DNA of 64,000 bases from Metellina segmentata (Eukaryota > Arthropoda > Arachnida > Araneae > Tetragnathidae). The position numbers were made by a program, and so were the translations under genes. The notes beneath the pieces are model-generated. The model worked only from the letters and a program-made list of their open reading frames with translations, had not been told where the DNA came from and ran no database searches. Below are positions 32,338 to 64,000 of this stretch, in pieces (position 1 is the first letter of the stretch; each line of letters opens with the position of its first letter). The stretch covers positions 12,966,137-13,030,136 of the forward strand of contig OX375872.1 in the NCBI GenBank assembly GCA_947359465.1, written 5' to 3'.

Positions 32338-32753
32338 TTGATTTCATGCATACAGTAAAAAATACAAATTTAATATTAAATATCCTGCACAGAAATGTAT
32401 TCGGTATCTATCTGGTGTAAAATTTTTCACAGATTTCAAATCCGTTGAAATTTTCAATCTATCTTTACAGATCCCGATTTTACAAAAAAGAAGTAAACAA
32501 TGCCAGTCAAAATGATTTTATTTGTTTTACTTTCCTTCCGCTGTGGAATCGTTTGAGCGATGGAATCTGTGATTTCTCTAATGTCGAATCAAACGAAAGT
32601 CATTCATCGCAGCGGCGTTCGTATTGCAAAAAATATAAAAGTTATAATTAAAAAATTATTAATCGTTTCTAAAGAAATTCATATTTTTAGTAGAGATTGA
32701 TTTCATGCATACAGTAAAAAATACAAATTTAATATTAAATATCCTGCACAGAA
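32036..32753. repeat. 359-bp tandem duplication across the Helitron 5' end
   Basis: 32036-32394 and 32395-32753 are nearly identical and include the same short + ORF twice, offset by 359 bases. The unit joins the Helitron 5' part to about 57 bp of flank, so it is a later segmental duplication rather than a second insertion. Confidence 0.85.
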
Positions 32754-32986
32754 CTTTTATACACACATAAAATCATAAAAACTGTTGAGAATTATCTACC
32801 AGATCACTTCGATAAATTTAAAATCCATAGACACACGGGGATAAATTATTTAGCTTTCGAACCATAAATCTAAAATTGGGCAAAATATCGAAGAACTTTA
32901 AGTATATTGCTTAAAAAAATTAATTCAAAATCAATTGCTAATTACCGACGTTAATTAAATGCCTACGTTAAATATCTATGTTTTGT
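32754..32986. other. Spacer
   Basis: No feature recognised. Confidence 0.4.
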
Positions 32987-33320
32987 GCCGACCAACCGGT
33001 ATAGTGGTTAAGGTGTTAGCCTCTAGATCGGAAGGTTCCTGGTTCGAATCCGGGTCCGGGCATGGATGTTTGCAAGCGTATGGTGTAGAGGCGGCTGGTG
33101 CACCTTAAATCTGTCGTGGCCGAAAGTCCTCACGTTGGGTTGGCGTGGAAGTTTGGAGAGTGGGGTGCCAGCTCAGGTGTTGCTTCGTCATCTGACCGTG
33201 GTTCAAAATTACGAGGTGTCCTGGGACATTTCCTTAAAGGGACTGATCCCGGACCGTCGTCAATAGCCCGTTGTGTTGCTCTAGTATGACGTTAAACTAA
33301 AATTACCATTACCATTACTA
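32987..33320 (+). mobile_element. Full-length tRNA-derived SINE
   Basis: Head GCCGACCAACCGGTATAGTG with A box TAGTGGTTAAGGTG (about 33003) and B box GGTTCGAATCC (about 33043). Body and 3' end follow ('caatagcccgttgtgttgct', 'tatgacgtta'), then a tail of ATTACC units. It is the best-preserved copy together with 16707-17035. Confidence 0.9.
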
Positions 33321-33400
33321 CCCTTAATGGATTGATCCCGGACCGTCGTCAATAGCCCTTTGTCTTTCCCTAGTATGACGTTAATTAACTACCTACCTAC
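33321..33400 (+). mobile_element. Second SINE 3' end
   Basis: 'cttaatggattgatcccgga' to 'tatgacgttaattaac' repeats the SINE 3' end directly after the full copy, followed by TACC units. It is a truncated copy or partial duplication. Confidence 0.7.
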
Positions 33401-34769
33401 CTTTGTCGATGAAAGTTTAGGAACATTCTGTCCTCGGTTTCGTTGGTAACTTCAAACCGCATACTTTCAGATTTGACGGAAGCCGTTGTTTCTGTTTTCA
33501 ACGTTTCTTTTCCGTAGTAATGTTTGTTTACATTTCGGTAGAGAACGAAAGCCAATGAATCGGAAGAACCCCGATCGATCACTCGGTTGGCGAGGCAATT
33601 TTTAATTCTGTGTGTTACAAAAGAAAATTTAATTTAAAAAAAAACACGAATTTTGTATTCTACAGTAATTGGTAGGTTTCGAGGTATGAAAATCATCCCA
33701 CACCATTCATTTATCCTTAAATGCGCTATTTCGTTCCCTTTATAAAATGCATTGCATGGGTTAGGAAAATGTTTATTCAACAATGCTCTGATCAAAGGTA
33801 TTGATTTGAGAAATTAAATGCAACTGTTAGATTTTCTGGTTTAATCTGAGGAAAATACATGCACTCCAATATTAACATGAATTTCATTTCAGTTTTATAA
33901 TTTTGTGAATCATTGTAAAAATTTTTGAAATAGTACACTCGCACTGTGTGTTGTTAGGTAAGCACACAAATTCCTATATTCTGATTAAAAATTATTATTT
34001 TTTTCAGTGTTTCCTCGTCTTGATTTGAGCACGTTTTTGCTTATGATACACTTCAATAAAGAAATAGATATTTTTACATACATTAATTTCATTTTGAAAA
34101 TCAAACTTTAATAGCTTTGTGTTCAATACCATCATGAATTATATAACTTAAAATCTATGATTCTTAATCTTGCATATTTTAAACTTACGATGTAGTTTTA
34201 TGAAAGAATATGAGAAATATTTTCATTAAATTTGTATTGATTTTTTGTACTTCAATAACTTTTCAAAAAATAAAAACAAGGATATTTATAAAAATCATCT
34301 AGAATTATGTCCTTTAATAAGAAAGAAGTAATTATAATTATAATACTGTTATTTTGTCATTTTTCTATTTCTATAAATGAATAGTAACTAGGTTTAGCAT
34401 AGAATATTCTTTTCATAGTTGACTTTCCTGTTTCATTTTACCAGAAACTACTTTTTTGTGTAATAGTAGTTTTAAAAGAGGTATATCATGAAATTAATTT
34501 ATATATAAGGAGGGACTATAGGAGCTTAAGCCCCTCCGAGACTGAAAAGTAAAAAATGGCCTTATTTATTAGACCATTGCTTTAAAAATCATAAGCAACG
34601 ATGTTTATTTTCTATTTTCCTCCTTGCAGTCAACTTCCTATTTATTCATTGCTTCCAGCCCTTTCACAAAAACGCTTTATTTCTTATTTACCGAGGTTAG
34701 ATAAAATAATTAAAATTTTTAATATTGTTCAGAAACATTTGTCTTGTTCCTTATTTCAGCTATTATTCA
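33401..34769. other. Region upstream of the nucleotidase gene
   Basis: No coding exon recognised. 33530-33600 is less AT-rich, with GCCAATGA and several CpGs. It could be near a transcription start or untranslated exon, but nothing proves this. Confidence 0.3.
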
Positions 34770-34945
34770 TCTTGAAGTAGTCACTTTAAAACTGATCTCC
34801 AGGTATTTAAAAACTAGTCTCTAAGAAACACTCTTAATCTAGTTTCTTGGGAACTCACTGCTAAACTAGTATTCAGGTAACATACTGTAATACTTGTCTC
34901 TGATAAACACTCTAAAACTACTCTTTCAAAGAAATTGTTGAGTTT
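34770..34945. repeat. Degenerate 26-27-bp tandem repeat
   Basis: About six units of the form 'aaactagtctctaagaaaca.tct', with starts spaced 26-27 bases. It lies about 0.5 kb before the first coding exon. Confidence 0.65.
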
Positions 34946-35449
34946 TAAAATTACCCTAACAAAACAGTTTGTGATAAAAATGAGACTCCCTCCAAATTGA
35001 TATCATGGATATGCCTTTTGAGTACGCATGTTACTTATTTCAAACATCCCTTTCTTTGACATACTGCTCAAATCTTTCAGTTTCTTTTTCCTGCTTAATT
35101 GATTTAAAACTACCTGGATCTTGACTTATCTGTAATATGAAGAATGTTATCTTTGTACTCTGTCCCCTTTAGTATCTTTATGTATAATCTTTGTGTCGCA
35201 AAATTTGTTATCTTATCAATTGCATAAGGAGTTTTGTGCGGAAGCTTCTTAAGAGCCTTTTAAAATCAGTTTCCAGTCTGTTTCTTACCTTTCTGTTTTT
35301 GTTTTTTAGGCTCTGTAATTTTTAATACATTGCTGATTGCTTAACTTATTCTTTATAGAGTTATGAACATGTGCTAATGACACTAAATTTAACCTAATTT
35401 ATTGATTTCTCTTGACAAAATCAGTTAGCTATGAGTTTTTCATTTTCAG

Positions 35450-56297
<20,848 letters not shown>

Positions 56298-56532
56298 GTA
56301 AGAATTATCTTACAGAGTAGTTACCCCACTACTTACAGTAGCCAAATGTTTAGTTGAACTAAAGAGAAATAACTATCTTAAAATATATATCTTTACTTAA
56401 TATTTATTGTGTCCTACTAAAGCTTCAAATATGCAAGATTGTATAAGATTTCAAGAATTGCATTCTAGAAGATCAACTGAATAATTATTCTACTATTAGC
56501 ACGTGTGAGGTTTAATGACGCATTTACAATGC

Positions 56533-58934
56533 ATTACTATTATAAAAGGAATTTTATGTAACTATTATAAAAGGAATTTTATATAACTTATAAAAGGAAG
56601 TGTTAATCTCTTTTTCTTTGTCTCTCTGTGATCAGTGTGTCCTGACGAATCTATGGTAGGGATGCGACATCGATAACAAAACATCGATGTTCAAAATTAA
56701 AACATCGATGTTGAAAATACATCGACCAAAAACCATCGATGTTTTTAAACATCATTATATTTAAACTCATCCCCCCACCCATTTCTTAATTCTGGTTTAG
56801 TAACCACAAACATAAATGTTCGTGGGGGGGGGATTTAATTTTTCATTTGCCGTGTTTATTAATTTAAAACTAAGATTTTTTTAAACTGTCAACACAAGTT
56901 TTAAAAAAATTAATAAGAACAATTAAAAGTCTTATTTTCAAAATGAATAATATAAAAGAAAATGATATTTACGACAATTTGACAGGTACTACCAACTATA
57001 AGTATAATTAGGTAGGTACATAACAATAATTATTGTTAGTTATTATTAATTATTTATCAACTTATGTGGAGAAAACATAACAAACTTATTTTTTATTTAC
57101 TGTAAGTAAAAAATATTAGGGCATATAATTATTATATGCCCCAATATTTGTAATTTACAGTTTGTAAAAAAGATGTTGGTTAACATTTTCCACCTTAAGC
57201 CGACTTCTTTTTTCACTAACTATCAAACCAGTTGGGGAAAAACTCTTTTTGATAGAACGCATGTCCCCATCACTGACAAATACTTAGTTGCACGGTTATT
57301 TTTCTTAATTTTTACTATGGTACTTTTTTTAATTCAAATAAAACATCGATGTTAAACAAACATAGGCTCCAATAAATCGATGGTAAATATATCGATGTTT
57401 TGAAAACATCAACATTGATGTTGCATTCCTACTTTTCAGACCCTTCACCCTAGACCACTTTGATCTTTTCAAGTATGTTCAATTTACTGATTATGAAAAT
57501 TATGCTACTCAGTTTTTTTTTTTTTTTTTTTCAATTTTTATAATGGTACTTTTTTCATTTAAAAATAAAACATCGACAAGTATAAACATCGATGTTAAAA
57601 AAGCATCGGCTCCAATACATCAATGTTTTTTTATAAAACAACTACATTTTGAAAACATCGACATCGATGCAGCATTCCTAATAGGTACTACTAACTATAA
57701 GTATATTTAGGTAGGTACATTACAGTAATCATTGTTAGTTATTATTAATTATTTATCAACTTATTGGGAGAAAACACAACAAACTTATTTTTTATTTACT
57801 GTAAATAAAAAATATTGGGCCTCTAATTATCCTCAATATTTGTTATTTACAGTTCGTAAAAAAGAGAAGTTTGTAAACTTTCACCACCTTAAATCGACTT
57901 CTTTTTTTCACCAGTTAGGGAAAATACTCTTTCTGACGGGAGAGATGTCGTCATCATTGACATATACGTAGTTGCACTGTTATTTTTCTTAATTTTTACT
58001 ATGGTGCTTTTTTCATTCAATAATAAAACAGCGACAACTTAAAAACATCGATGTTAAATTTCCGTGATGTAATATTCCATTGGCTCCCATAAATCGATTG
58101 TAAATACAACAATCTTTTTTATAAAACATCGATGTTTTGAAGACATCGACATCGATGTCTCATCAAAACCTTTCAGCCCCTTCACACTTGGCCACTTTGG
58201 TCTAAAAATATGTTGAATTTACTGATTACGAAAATTTGGTTATTTTTTAAATTTTTATAATGGTACTTTTTCACATAAAAACTAAACATCGACAACGTAA
58301 AAACATCGATGTTACAAAAACATCGACTCAAATTAATCGATGTTGAAAACATCGACATTGATGTCGCATCCCTAATCTATGGCACTTACAATATTGAAAT
58401 TTGGCACACACTGGTAGTCCGAATTTGTTGTAATTTTTCTATTGTGCATGAATTTTAAAATTTAATCTGCAACATTTAAAAATTACATTTGATTTTCTTT
58501 AAATAAATAATTTTTAAATTGTAACTTTTTTATTTCTGCAATATGAATATGAGTGCATTAGACTTTTATTTTCTTCAGTGCTATTCCTATCTCAGCGATC
58601 ATTAAAGATAGAATAAAAATTTCAATGGATTTGAAATCTGCAGAACATTTTACATTAGATCGATACCTTTTACATTTGATTTTTTTTTAATAATTAATTT
58701 TTCAATTGAATATTTAAATTTTTGCAAGAGATTGTGACATCACGCTTATTAGTTTTCTTTGCAATTCGAATTTGGCCACATTTGACAGTGACAAGGCCAT
58801 CATGGCATTGCCCATGGTGTTGGTTTGCGAAGCAAGCCAAATGACAATTCGTAGCAATATCTGGGGGTTAGCGAGCAGGGGTCACTTAACCCATGAAAAG
58901 AAGTGTCACGGGCAATACCGTGCTGGCCACATAG
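56533..58934 (+). mobile_element. Non-autonomous Helitron split by a hAT, downstream of exon 8
   Basis: The 5' end 'attactattataaaagg' is followed by local duplication of 'tattataaaaggaatttta'. The body has the family's 'gacgaatctatgg' / 'ggcacttaca', 'ttcgaatttggccacattt' and a 3' hairpin CACGGGCAATACCGTG, with a degraded terminus ATAG at 58931-58934. The hAT sits at 56657-58374. No RepHel gene. Confidence 0.75.
56657..58374 (-). mobile_element. hAT element nested in the Helitron, internally duplicated
   Basis: Ends TAGGGATGCGACATCGAT and, reversed, TAGGGATGCGACATCAAT, with a perfect 8-bp duplication ATCTATGG (56649-56656, 58375-58382). Same family as 443-1366, with the ACATCGATGT palindrome repeated throughout. 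A segment of about 700 bp is tandemly repeated (for example 'ggtactac.aactataagtat' at 56985 and 57684), so hAT C-terminal remnants occur twice on the minus strand (about 57130-57300 and 57835-57990). Confidence 0.88.
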
Positions 58935-59961
58935 TGATTAGTATTTTATAAAGTTATAGTATGATTAAATTATAATGAATAGATCATGATTTAGTATTTT
59001 TCCTGAATATTAAAACTTGCTTTACAAATGTATCAAAATATTTTTGCAACAATGACTGGATTCATTCTATCAAGTAAACTTTTACATCCATGAATGGCCC
59101 TTAGAGGCATATACCTTTCTTAGGTGTGTATAGGCTGTACAAATGATCTGTGCTCCTTTTCATTTTTACCCTCACATACACTTCTGCTCTTTACTTTTTA
59201 TTCTTCCCTTATTATGGTTGCCTCTTCGGAGTTGAGGGCTCCTCTTGAGAAGCTTTTCACCACTCTGTTATCAACTGTATATCATTTGCACTTGCGTAAT
59301 AAGTACAATAATTCTTTGATCACTGAAAAATCATTTGAAATATTTTTCAAATTTGAAATTCTCTGGTAGCTATAAATGCAATTAATCTCATTCTACAAAT
59401 AGCGACTTTCCATGTCAACCTGATCTCTGAAATTGGCACAAACTTTAGATTGAATATCTCAGGATATACAGATAGTATAATCATGAAATTTCATTTTTAG
59501 ACTAAGTTAACTATTCAGATTCTCTGATTATGGGCATCAAGCATGGTTTTCTATTAGAAATTTCTTTGTTTGGGCAAATTTTTATATGAAGGCTTCACCT
59601 TATGAAATTGTTTTGAATTTGTAGAGGACCTTATTCCCTATTGAATGATACCTTTAAATTTATTCCAGTATGAAGAGTGTTCGAAACAAAGGAGGTGGTT
59701 CGTTTTTGTCCGTGACTACGTTTAGTACTATTTTTACAGACAGATTAATACTTTTGTTCTATCCATTCCTAAGCTCTGCTCTACACTCCTATTAGTACCA
59801 TGGGAACAATATTGCTCCAGTTATGCCTGTAAAGCACCTATCTTTTCATTGAAAGTGATCCTATCACACCGTCTAGAAAATTAACCACTGGTGCTAAGCC
59901 ATTTCCAGTACCAATAAATCTAAAGTTTTAAACAAAACAAGCTAAAATTAAAATTATATAT
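58935..59961. other. Intronic or downstream sequence
   Basis: No firm feature. A possible acceptor at 59667-59668 followed by ATGAAG is discussed under findings. Confidence 0.4.
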
Positions 59962-60213
59962 AATATCAAAACAAAAAGGAAAGCAATTTTAGGAAATTTT
60001 CGAAAATGAAAGTGTTGGTGGTTCAGGGCATCATCAGGGAGGAGCCTGACCCAGATAACACAAAATGGTGTTTTGTAAGTATGAGCAGAAATACCCTAAA
60101 ACTTGTTCATACTTTTCTCCACTTTGGGGGATGCCCTGATTCACCAATACTTAGATTTTCGAAAATTTCCTAACATTTTTGTATTTTAAATTTCTTTTTG
60201 TTTTTGATATTAT
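59962..60213. repeat. Foldback repeat related to 3961-4190
   Basis: Left arm from 'atatcaaaacaaaaaggaaa' through 'aggaaattttcgaaaat' to 'ggttcagggcatc'. The right arm is the reverse ('gatgccctgattcacc', 'attttcgaaaatttcct', 'tttttgtttttgatatt'). An inner 'agtatgagca'/'tgttcatact' pair nests inside. Part of the sequence also occurs near the Penelope-like remnant. Confidence 0.8.
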
Positions 60214-60348
60214 TGCTTACCTTGTTATGTCTGCAGCTTCAGCGCACTTCCATGGTTAGTTTTGACTTTAGTTTTCTGGTTGATTGCACCCTGGCAGTTT
60301 GGTTCTTTGCTTTTTTTAAATGTTTTGCGTCACATAATTATATATATA

Positions 60349-61554
60349 CACAACCAGCAATAAGTATTTGGACACCCATGCAAATAACGATATAGCGGTC
60401 CTGATATACGTCACGCCTTCCGCCGTTAAATATCGTGTAGGAAATAACATTGGCAATAGTCACATGCAATATGCCACACGTGCAGAGTTATCTGATCTTG
60501 AGAAAGTTGTAATCATCGGGAATCACGAAAATGGTCAATCCTTAAGGGACATATCTAGCAAGCTGAATTACCCAAAATCGACAGTGGCCTATGAGATTCA
60601 GAAGTGGAAGGTGAGCGGTGATTGTTGGAATATGCCTCAAGTTGGCAGACCTACAAAACTGGGAGATAGAGACCGACTAGTAGTGTCCAGAGAAATTTGG
60701 AAGAACCGCACCCAATCGATGGCCCACATGCTCCAGGAGTTTCAACAGGCATCCGGGATTGTTGTTTCGATTAATACTATCCGTAAGGAAGCACATCTGC
60801 TTGGTTTTCATGGCCTTTCTGCCCATAAGCCTTTGATCACAAAGTCCAATAGCGCTGCTTGGTTAATGTTGTGCAAAGCATGTGGAAAGTGGACCCCAGA
60901 TCAGTGGAAACAGGTTCTCTGGAGCGACAAATCAAGATTCACCCTCTACCTTTCGGATGGCAGGGTCTGGCATCTGCCTGCATTCCGCCTCTTGCCAGAA
61001 TGCATTGTGCTCACAGTAAAGTTCGGCGGAGGTGGAATGATCGGCTGGGGGTGTTTCTTCTGGTATGGACTGGGACACTTGGTCCAAATTCATGGTAAGC
61101 TCAACGCCAAGGCCTACTGCATTATTTTAAAGGACAACATGCTTCCGACGTTGTGGCAGTTTTATGGGTGGGACCCGTGTTACTTCCAGGACGACAATGC
61201 CAGCTGTCATGTTGCGAGGTCCATCATGGTTTGGTATGTTGACAATGAAGTTAACCGAATAGACTGGCCTGCCTAGAGCCCAGACCTGAATCCTATCGGG
61301 AACCTCTGGGACAAGTTGAATTGCCGAATTAAGGGGTGCAGCAACCGTCCAAAATCAGTGTAGTAACTTGCATGTCTTCTCCAAGCCGAGTGGATGAAAA
61401 CCCACTTGCTGTCATACAAGGACTTGTGGAAAACATGCCCCGGAGGGTTGAGGCTGTAATTGCCTATTGTGGAGGCTCTACCAACTATTAAATATGAATA
61501 CATTTTGTTTTTCTTTTTTATCACAGGTGTCCAAATACTTATTGGTAGATAGTG
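60349..61554 (+). mobile_element. Nearly full-length Tc1-like transposon
   Basis: 1206 bp between TA dinucleotides (60347-60348, 61555-61556). The ends share AATAAGTATTTGGACACC in inverted orientation (about 60360-60377 and 61524-61541). One transposase gene in + orientation. It inserted into a (TA)n stretch. Confidence 0.9.
60464..61492 (+). pseudogene. Tc1-like transposase, inactivated
   Basis: The first ATG is at 60464 ([18 protein letters not shown]). Helix-turn-helix region [20 protein letters not shown], the linker [14 protein letters not shown], and [19 protein letters not shown] sequence precede the core. Catalytic Asp 1 is in LWSDKSRF (60926-60928) and Asp 2 in DDNASCHVA (61190-61195). 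The third acidic residue, Glu in PIENLWD, is Gly (GGG at 61298-61300). A TAG at 61274-61276 replaces the Gln of WPAQSPDLNP, and a later frameshift precedes VENMPRRVEAVIAYCGG. Length otherwise fits the family (about 340 aa). Confidence 0.9.
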
Positions 61555-61556
61555 TA

Positions 61557-61984
61557 TATATTGTTGCACTTACACACAGTAGCGTGTAACTGAAGGCAAT
61601 AGCGAAATTAAGAGCAGCTATTGGGGAGGCATGGCATTATCGTAACTCCCTAAGTAAATTCTCAAATGTTGAAAAAGCTGAAAATTCAACTGAAATTAGT
61701 AATTTTCATTTCATCCGATTATTTATGCCTAGGGGTTGTCTCTAATTGTGCACTATGCACAGTTAGTCAATCAATTACTTTCCCTTGCCAGGTGGATTTT
61801 AACATTTAGAGTGAAATTTTAGGTCTACTGTGTAACAACAACGGCGCCACCCCGATGGCATTTTAATCAGGATATCTATAAGGTATGATAGACCTTCGAT
61901 CTTGAGCGTTTTCTGGCCATCTCAACTGTCATTATTTGCAGGCATAACAATGTTGCCTTGCATCTGTTAAAAACATGTTGTTAA
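61557..61984. other. Spacer
   Basis: No coding signal or repeat boundary recognised. Confidence 0.4.
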
Positions 61985-62300
61985 TTGGGTGCCCTGACGA
62001 ATTTATGGCATTCACACTAATGAAATTTGGCACACATGTAGTACGAATTTTTTGCAATTTTATAGACCAGCCCGATTTTTAAAATTTAATCTTGAAAATT
62101 TTAAAATTAATTTAATGCGATGTTTATTATTATTATCTTTCTTCCGAATGGAAACAGTCATGAATCGGTATTGAATGAATCCGTATTTACTGCGCGTGTG
62201 TATCCGTTTCCGTGTAGCCGCCCGATTACTGGATATCCTTTCAAAAATGTATTGCATTTTTAAAAGCATGTTAACTTTTAGTTAGCGTTGACTTTTAATC
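61985..62300 (+). mobile_element. Helitron 5'-region fragment
   Basis: 'ccctgacgaatttatggcat' and 'aaatttggcacacatgtagt' match the body of the Helitrons at 404-2264 and 56533-58934, here without any hAT insertion. No termini preserved. Confidence 0.65.
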
Positions 62301-62477
62301 TTTTATATAAGTATCTTTTTATTGTGCTTACTTTATTTTTGAAACTGGATAACGGTTGTACAATACGTTTGTTATTGTTTCTTTTTTAGACTACGATAGT
62401 TTGGATTTTGATTTTTAAAGCATATTAACTTTTAGTTTGGATATTTTTTCAAAGTTTAGCGATATTTAATTTTGATC

Positions 62478-64000
62478 TTTTGTGCAATTTCTGGTTTGTT
62501 TCATTTATGCAATCTTTTGTTTGTTTCTGTATAGTACTTTGGTTTTCGTATAGTTAATTTTTATCATTTTTGTTGTTGTACATACGACTAAATCAGATGA
62601 CTCAAGAGTGGAACAGTATGCACATTTGACGCATCTGATTCAGATGCGTTGATGAACGATGGAAATGTTGCTGTACGAAAACTGAAGTACCCAGAAATCG
62701 CTAAACTTCCAAAAAGATATCAAAACCAAAAGTAACGGGTGCTGCTTTTGTAAATTTTTATATTGCATAAATTATCAAAATTAAATATTGCTATTCTTTC
62801 CAAAAGACACTCAAACACAGAAACAAACAAAAAATTGCATTAAATAATAACAAAATTATGGCATTTCGCTATAACGGCCTCTTTTCACGTACGCCCCACA
62901 ATGTTTTGTTATACGACTAAAACAAATGCTGTTTTTATGCTTTTGTTTAGTATCAGCTCTCCCTTTAGATTACACTGCTATATTTTGCCTCATGAAAATA
63001 TCAGTCATGTTTGCGTAACATTGTCGTCATTTTACTGCGTTGTCGCTTTAGTGTAGTTAGACCAACACCGACTTTATACAAAGCCCACGTCACAACTCTA
63101 AATCCTATCGCGAGGCTACTTTTACGCGCTACGATACGAACTGAAGTCAGTTCATACTAATAGGTGTACTTAAACATAAGTAACTTTTTCATATTTGTCT
63201 TATAATACACTCACTACCCATACTTAAGCACAGAGAGTAAAATGTTAATTTCCAGAAGCCAATCTGAATTTGAGAGGCTGCAATGTGCTGCACAGAAAGA
63301 AGGAAGTATTAAAATGCGTTAGGTAACGGCCAATCACGGTTTCGTTTTGAGAAATATGCTAAAAATGCAATGTTGGATTTAAACATTATTTTGTTAATGA
63401 CACCAATGCTCCAACCCTTCACAATGCTGGCTTCTTATACAACTGCCTTTTTTGCATATTGGGGCTGTAAATTAAAAAATTACTGTTATTACGAAATTAT
63501 GTTAATTTGTTGATCTTTTATGCAATTTTTTGTTTGTTTCTGTGTATCTTTTTGCAAGTTTAGCGATTTCTGTGTTCTTGAGTTAACGGCAACATTTCCA
63601 TCGTTCATCAAAGCATCTCTCAAATGTGCATAATGTTCACTCTCAGAGTCCTCTCATTCAACAATATCCAAACCAAAAGTTTATGCTTTTGTTAATTTAT
63701 GTTGCATATATTATCAAAATTAAATATTGCTATGTTTTCCAAAAGTCACCCAAACACAGAAACAAAGAAAAATATTGCATAAAAGAACAACAAAACTAGG
63801 GCATTTCGCTATAACTGACTTATTTTTTATTTACAGCCCACAATGTTTCGTTGTATGGCCAAAAAAAATGCTGTTTTTATGTTTCTGTTTAGTTTTAGCT
63901 TTTCTCTTTATGCTGCGGCACTGCTACATTTTGTGTCATGAAAATATGAGGAATGTTTGCACAACATTGTCATCATTTTACTGCATTGTCGCTTTAGTGT
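62478..64000. repeat. Complex direct and inverted repeats at window end
   Basis: 62720-63060 recurs as 63690-64000 in direct orientation ('attatcaaaattaaatattg', 'gcatttcgctataac', 'tgtcgctttagtgt'). 62605-62718 recurs at 63540-63645 inverted ('gatgaacgatggaaatgtt'). A minus frame over the inverted arm reads DSESEHYAHLRDALMNDGNV, so it may derive from a coding element, but I recognise no family. It runs off the window. Confidence 0.7.

Noticed and set aside
32086..32651. Two paralogous small genes of 68 aa
   Set aside because: They are the same stretch of a non-coding Helitron seen twice because of the 359-bp tandem duplication.
32987..33063. A genuine tRNA gene
   Set aside because: A and B boxes are clear, but the acceptor ends do not pair convincingly and the sequence continues into a repeated 200-bp body, so it is a SINE head.

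Overview
The window is eukaryotic nuclear DNA: AT-rich, dominated by decayed transposable elements, with one split host gene on the + strand. That gene is the 5' half of a cytosolic purine 5'-nucleotidase (cN-II, NT5C2 family): eight coding exons between 35450 and 56297 with GT/AG introns of 79 bp to 5.8 kb. The gag of the LTR retrotransposon at 25820-30601 (SAP-like start, coiled coil, SCAN-like capsid), the CR1-type LINE, the BEL/Pao element and the Tc1, mariner, hAT and Helitron content fit an arthropod, most likely a chelicerate such as a spider or scorpion. This assignment is an inference from element families; no host sequence here proves it.

Layout. 1-16371 is a graveyard of DNA transposons: a non-autonomous Helitron with a nested hAT (404-2264), a broken Tc1 transposase (2440-3420), a Penelope-like reverse transcriptase remnant (4700-5850), a DUF4817-type DDE transposase remnant (5985-6285), a Tc1 split by an insertion (6962-8345), a 512-bp Tc1 deletion derivative with TIRs (10305-10816), a mariner deletion derivative (11580-12442), tRNA-derived SINEs, another Helitron (13853-14527) and a hAT (15089-15953). 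16372-25235 is an old BEL/Pao element with both LTRs; it carries nested insertions of a SINE, a hAT with an 8-bp target duplication, a Ty3/gypsy fragment bounded by LTR pieces in inverted orientation, and Helitron-like sequence. 25820-30601 is a young Ty3/gypsy element whose two 222-bp LTRs look identical and whose integrase is missing. 30606-35449 holds more repeats and the gene's upstream region.

35450-56297 is the nucleotidase gene. Its introns carry a TIR element, Helitron pieces, a minisatellite, two hAT MITEs, a long foldback, a 5'-truncated CR1 LINE, a SINE and a possible mariner fragment. The rest of the gene (HAD motifs II-IV) must lie beyond base 64000 or in an exon I could not recognise. 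After the last clear exon come a second Helitron carrying the same hAT family (56533-58934), a foldback related to repeat sequence near the Penelope remnant (59962-60213), a nearly full-length Tc1 (60349-61554) and an unclassified complex of direct and inverted repeats running off the window end.

I found no operon, CRISPR array, rRNA or free-standing tRNA gene, and no convincing new host system. The most unusual items are the integrase-less gypsy with identical LTRs, the inverted LTR pair, two independent insertions of one hAT family into one Helitron family, the long intronic foldback, and the unclassified terminal repeat complex.
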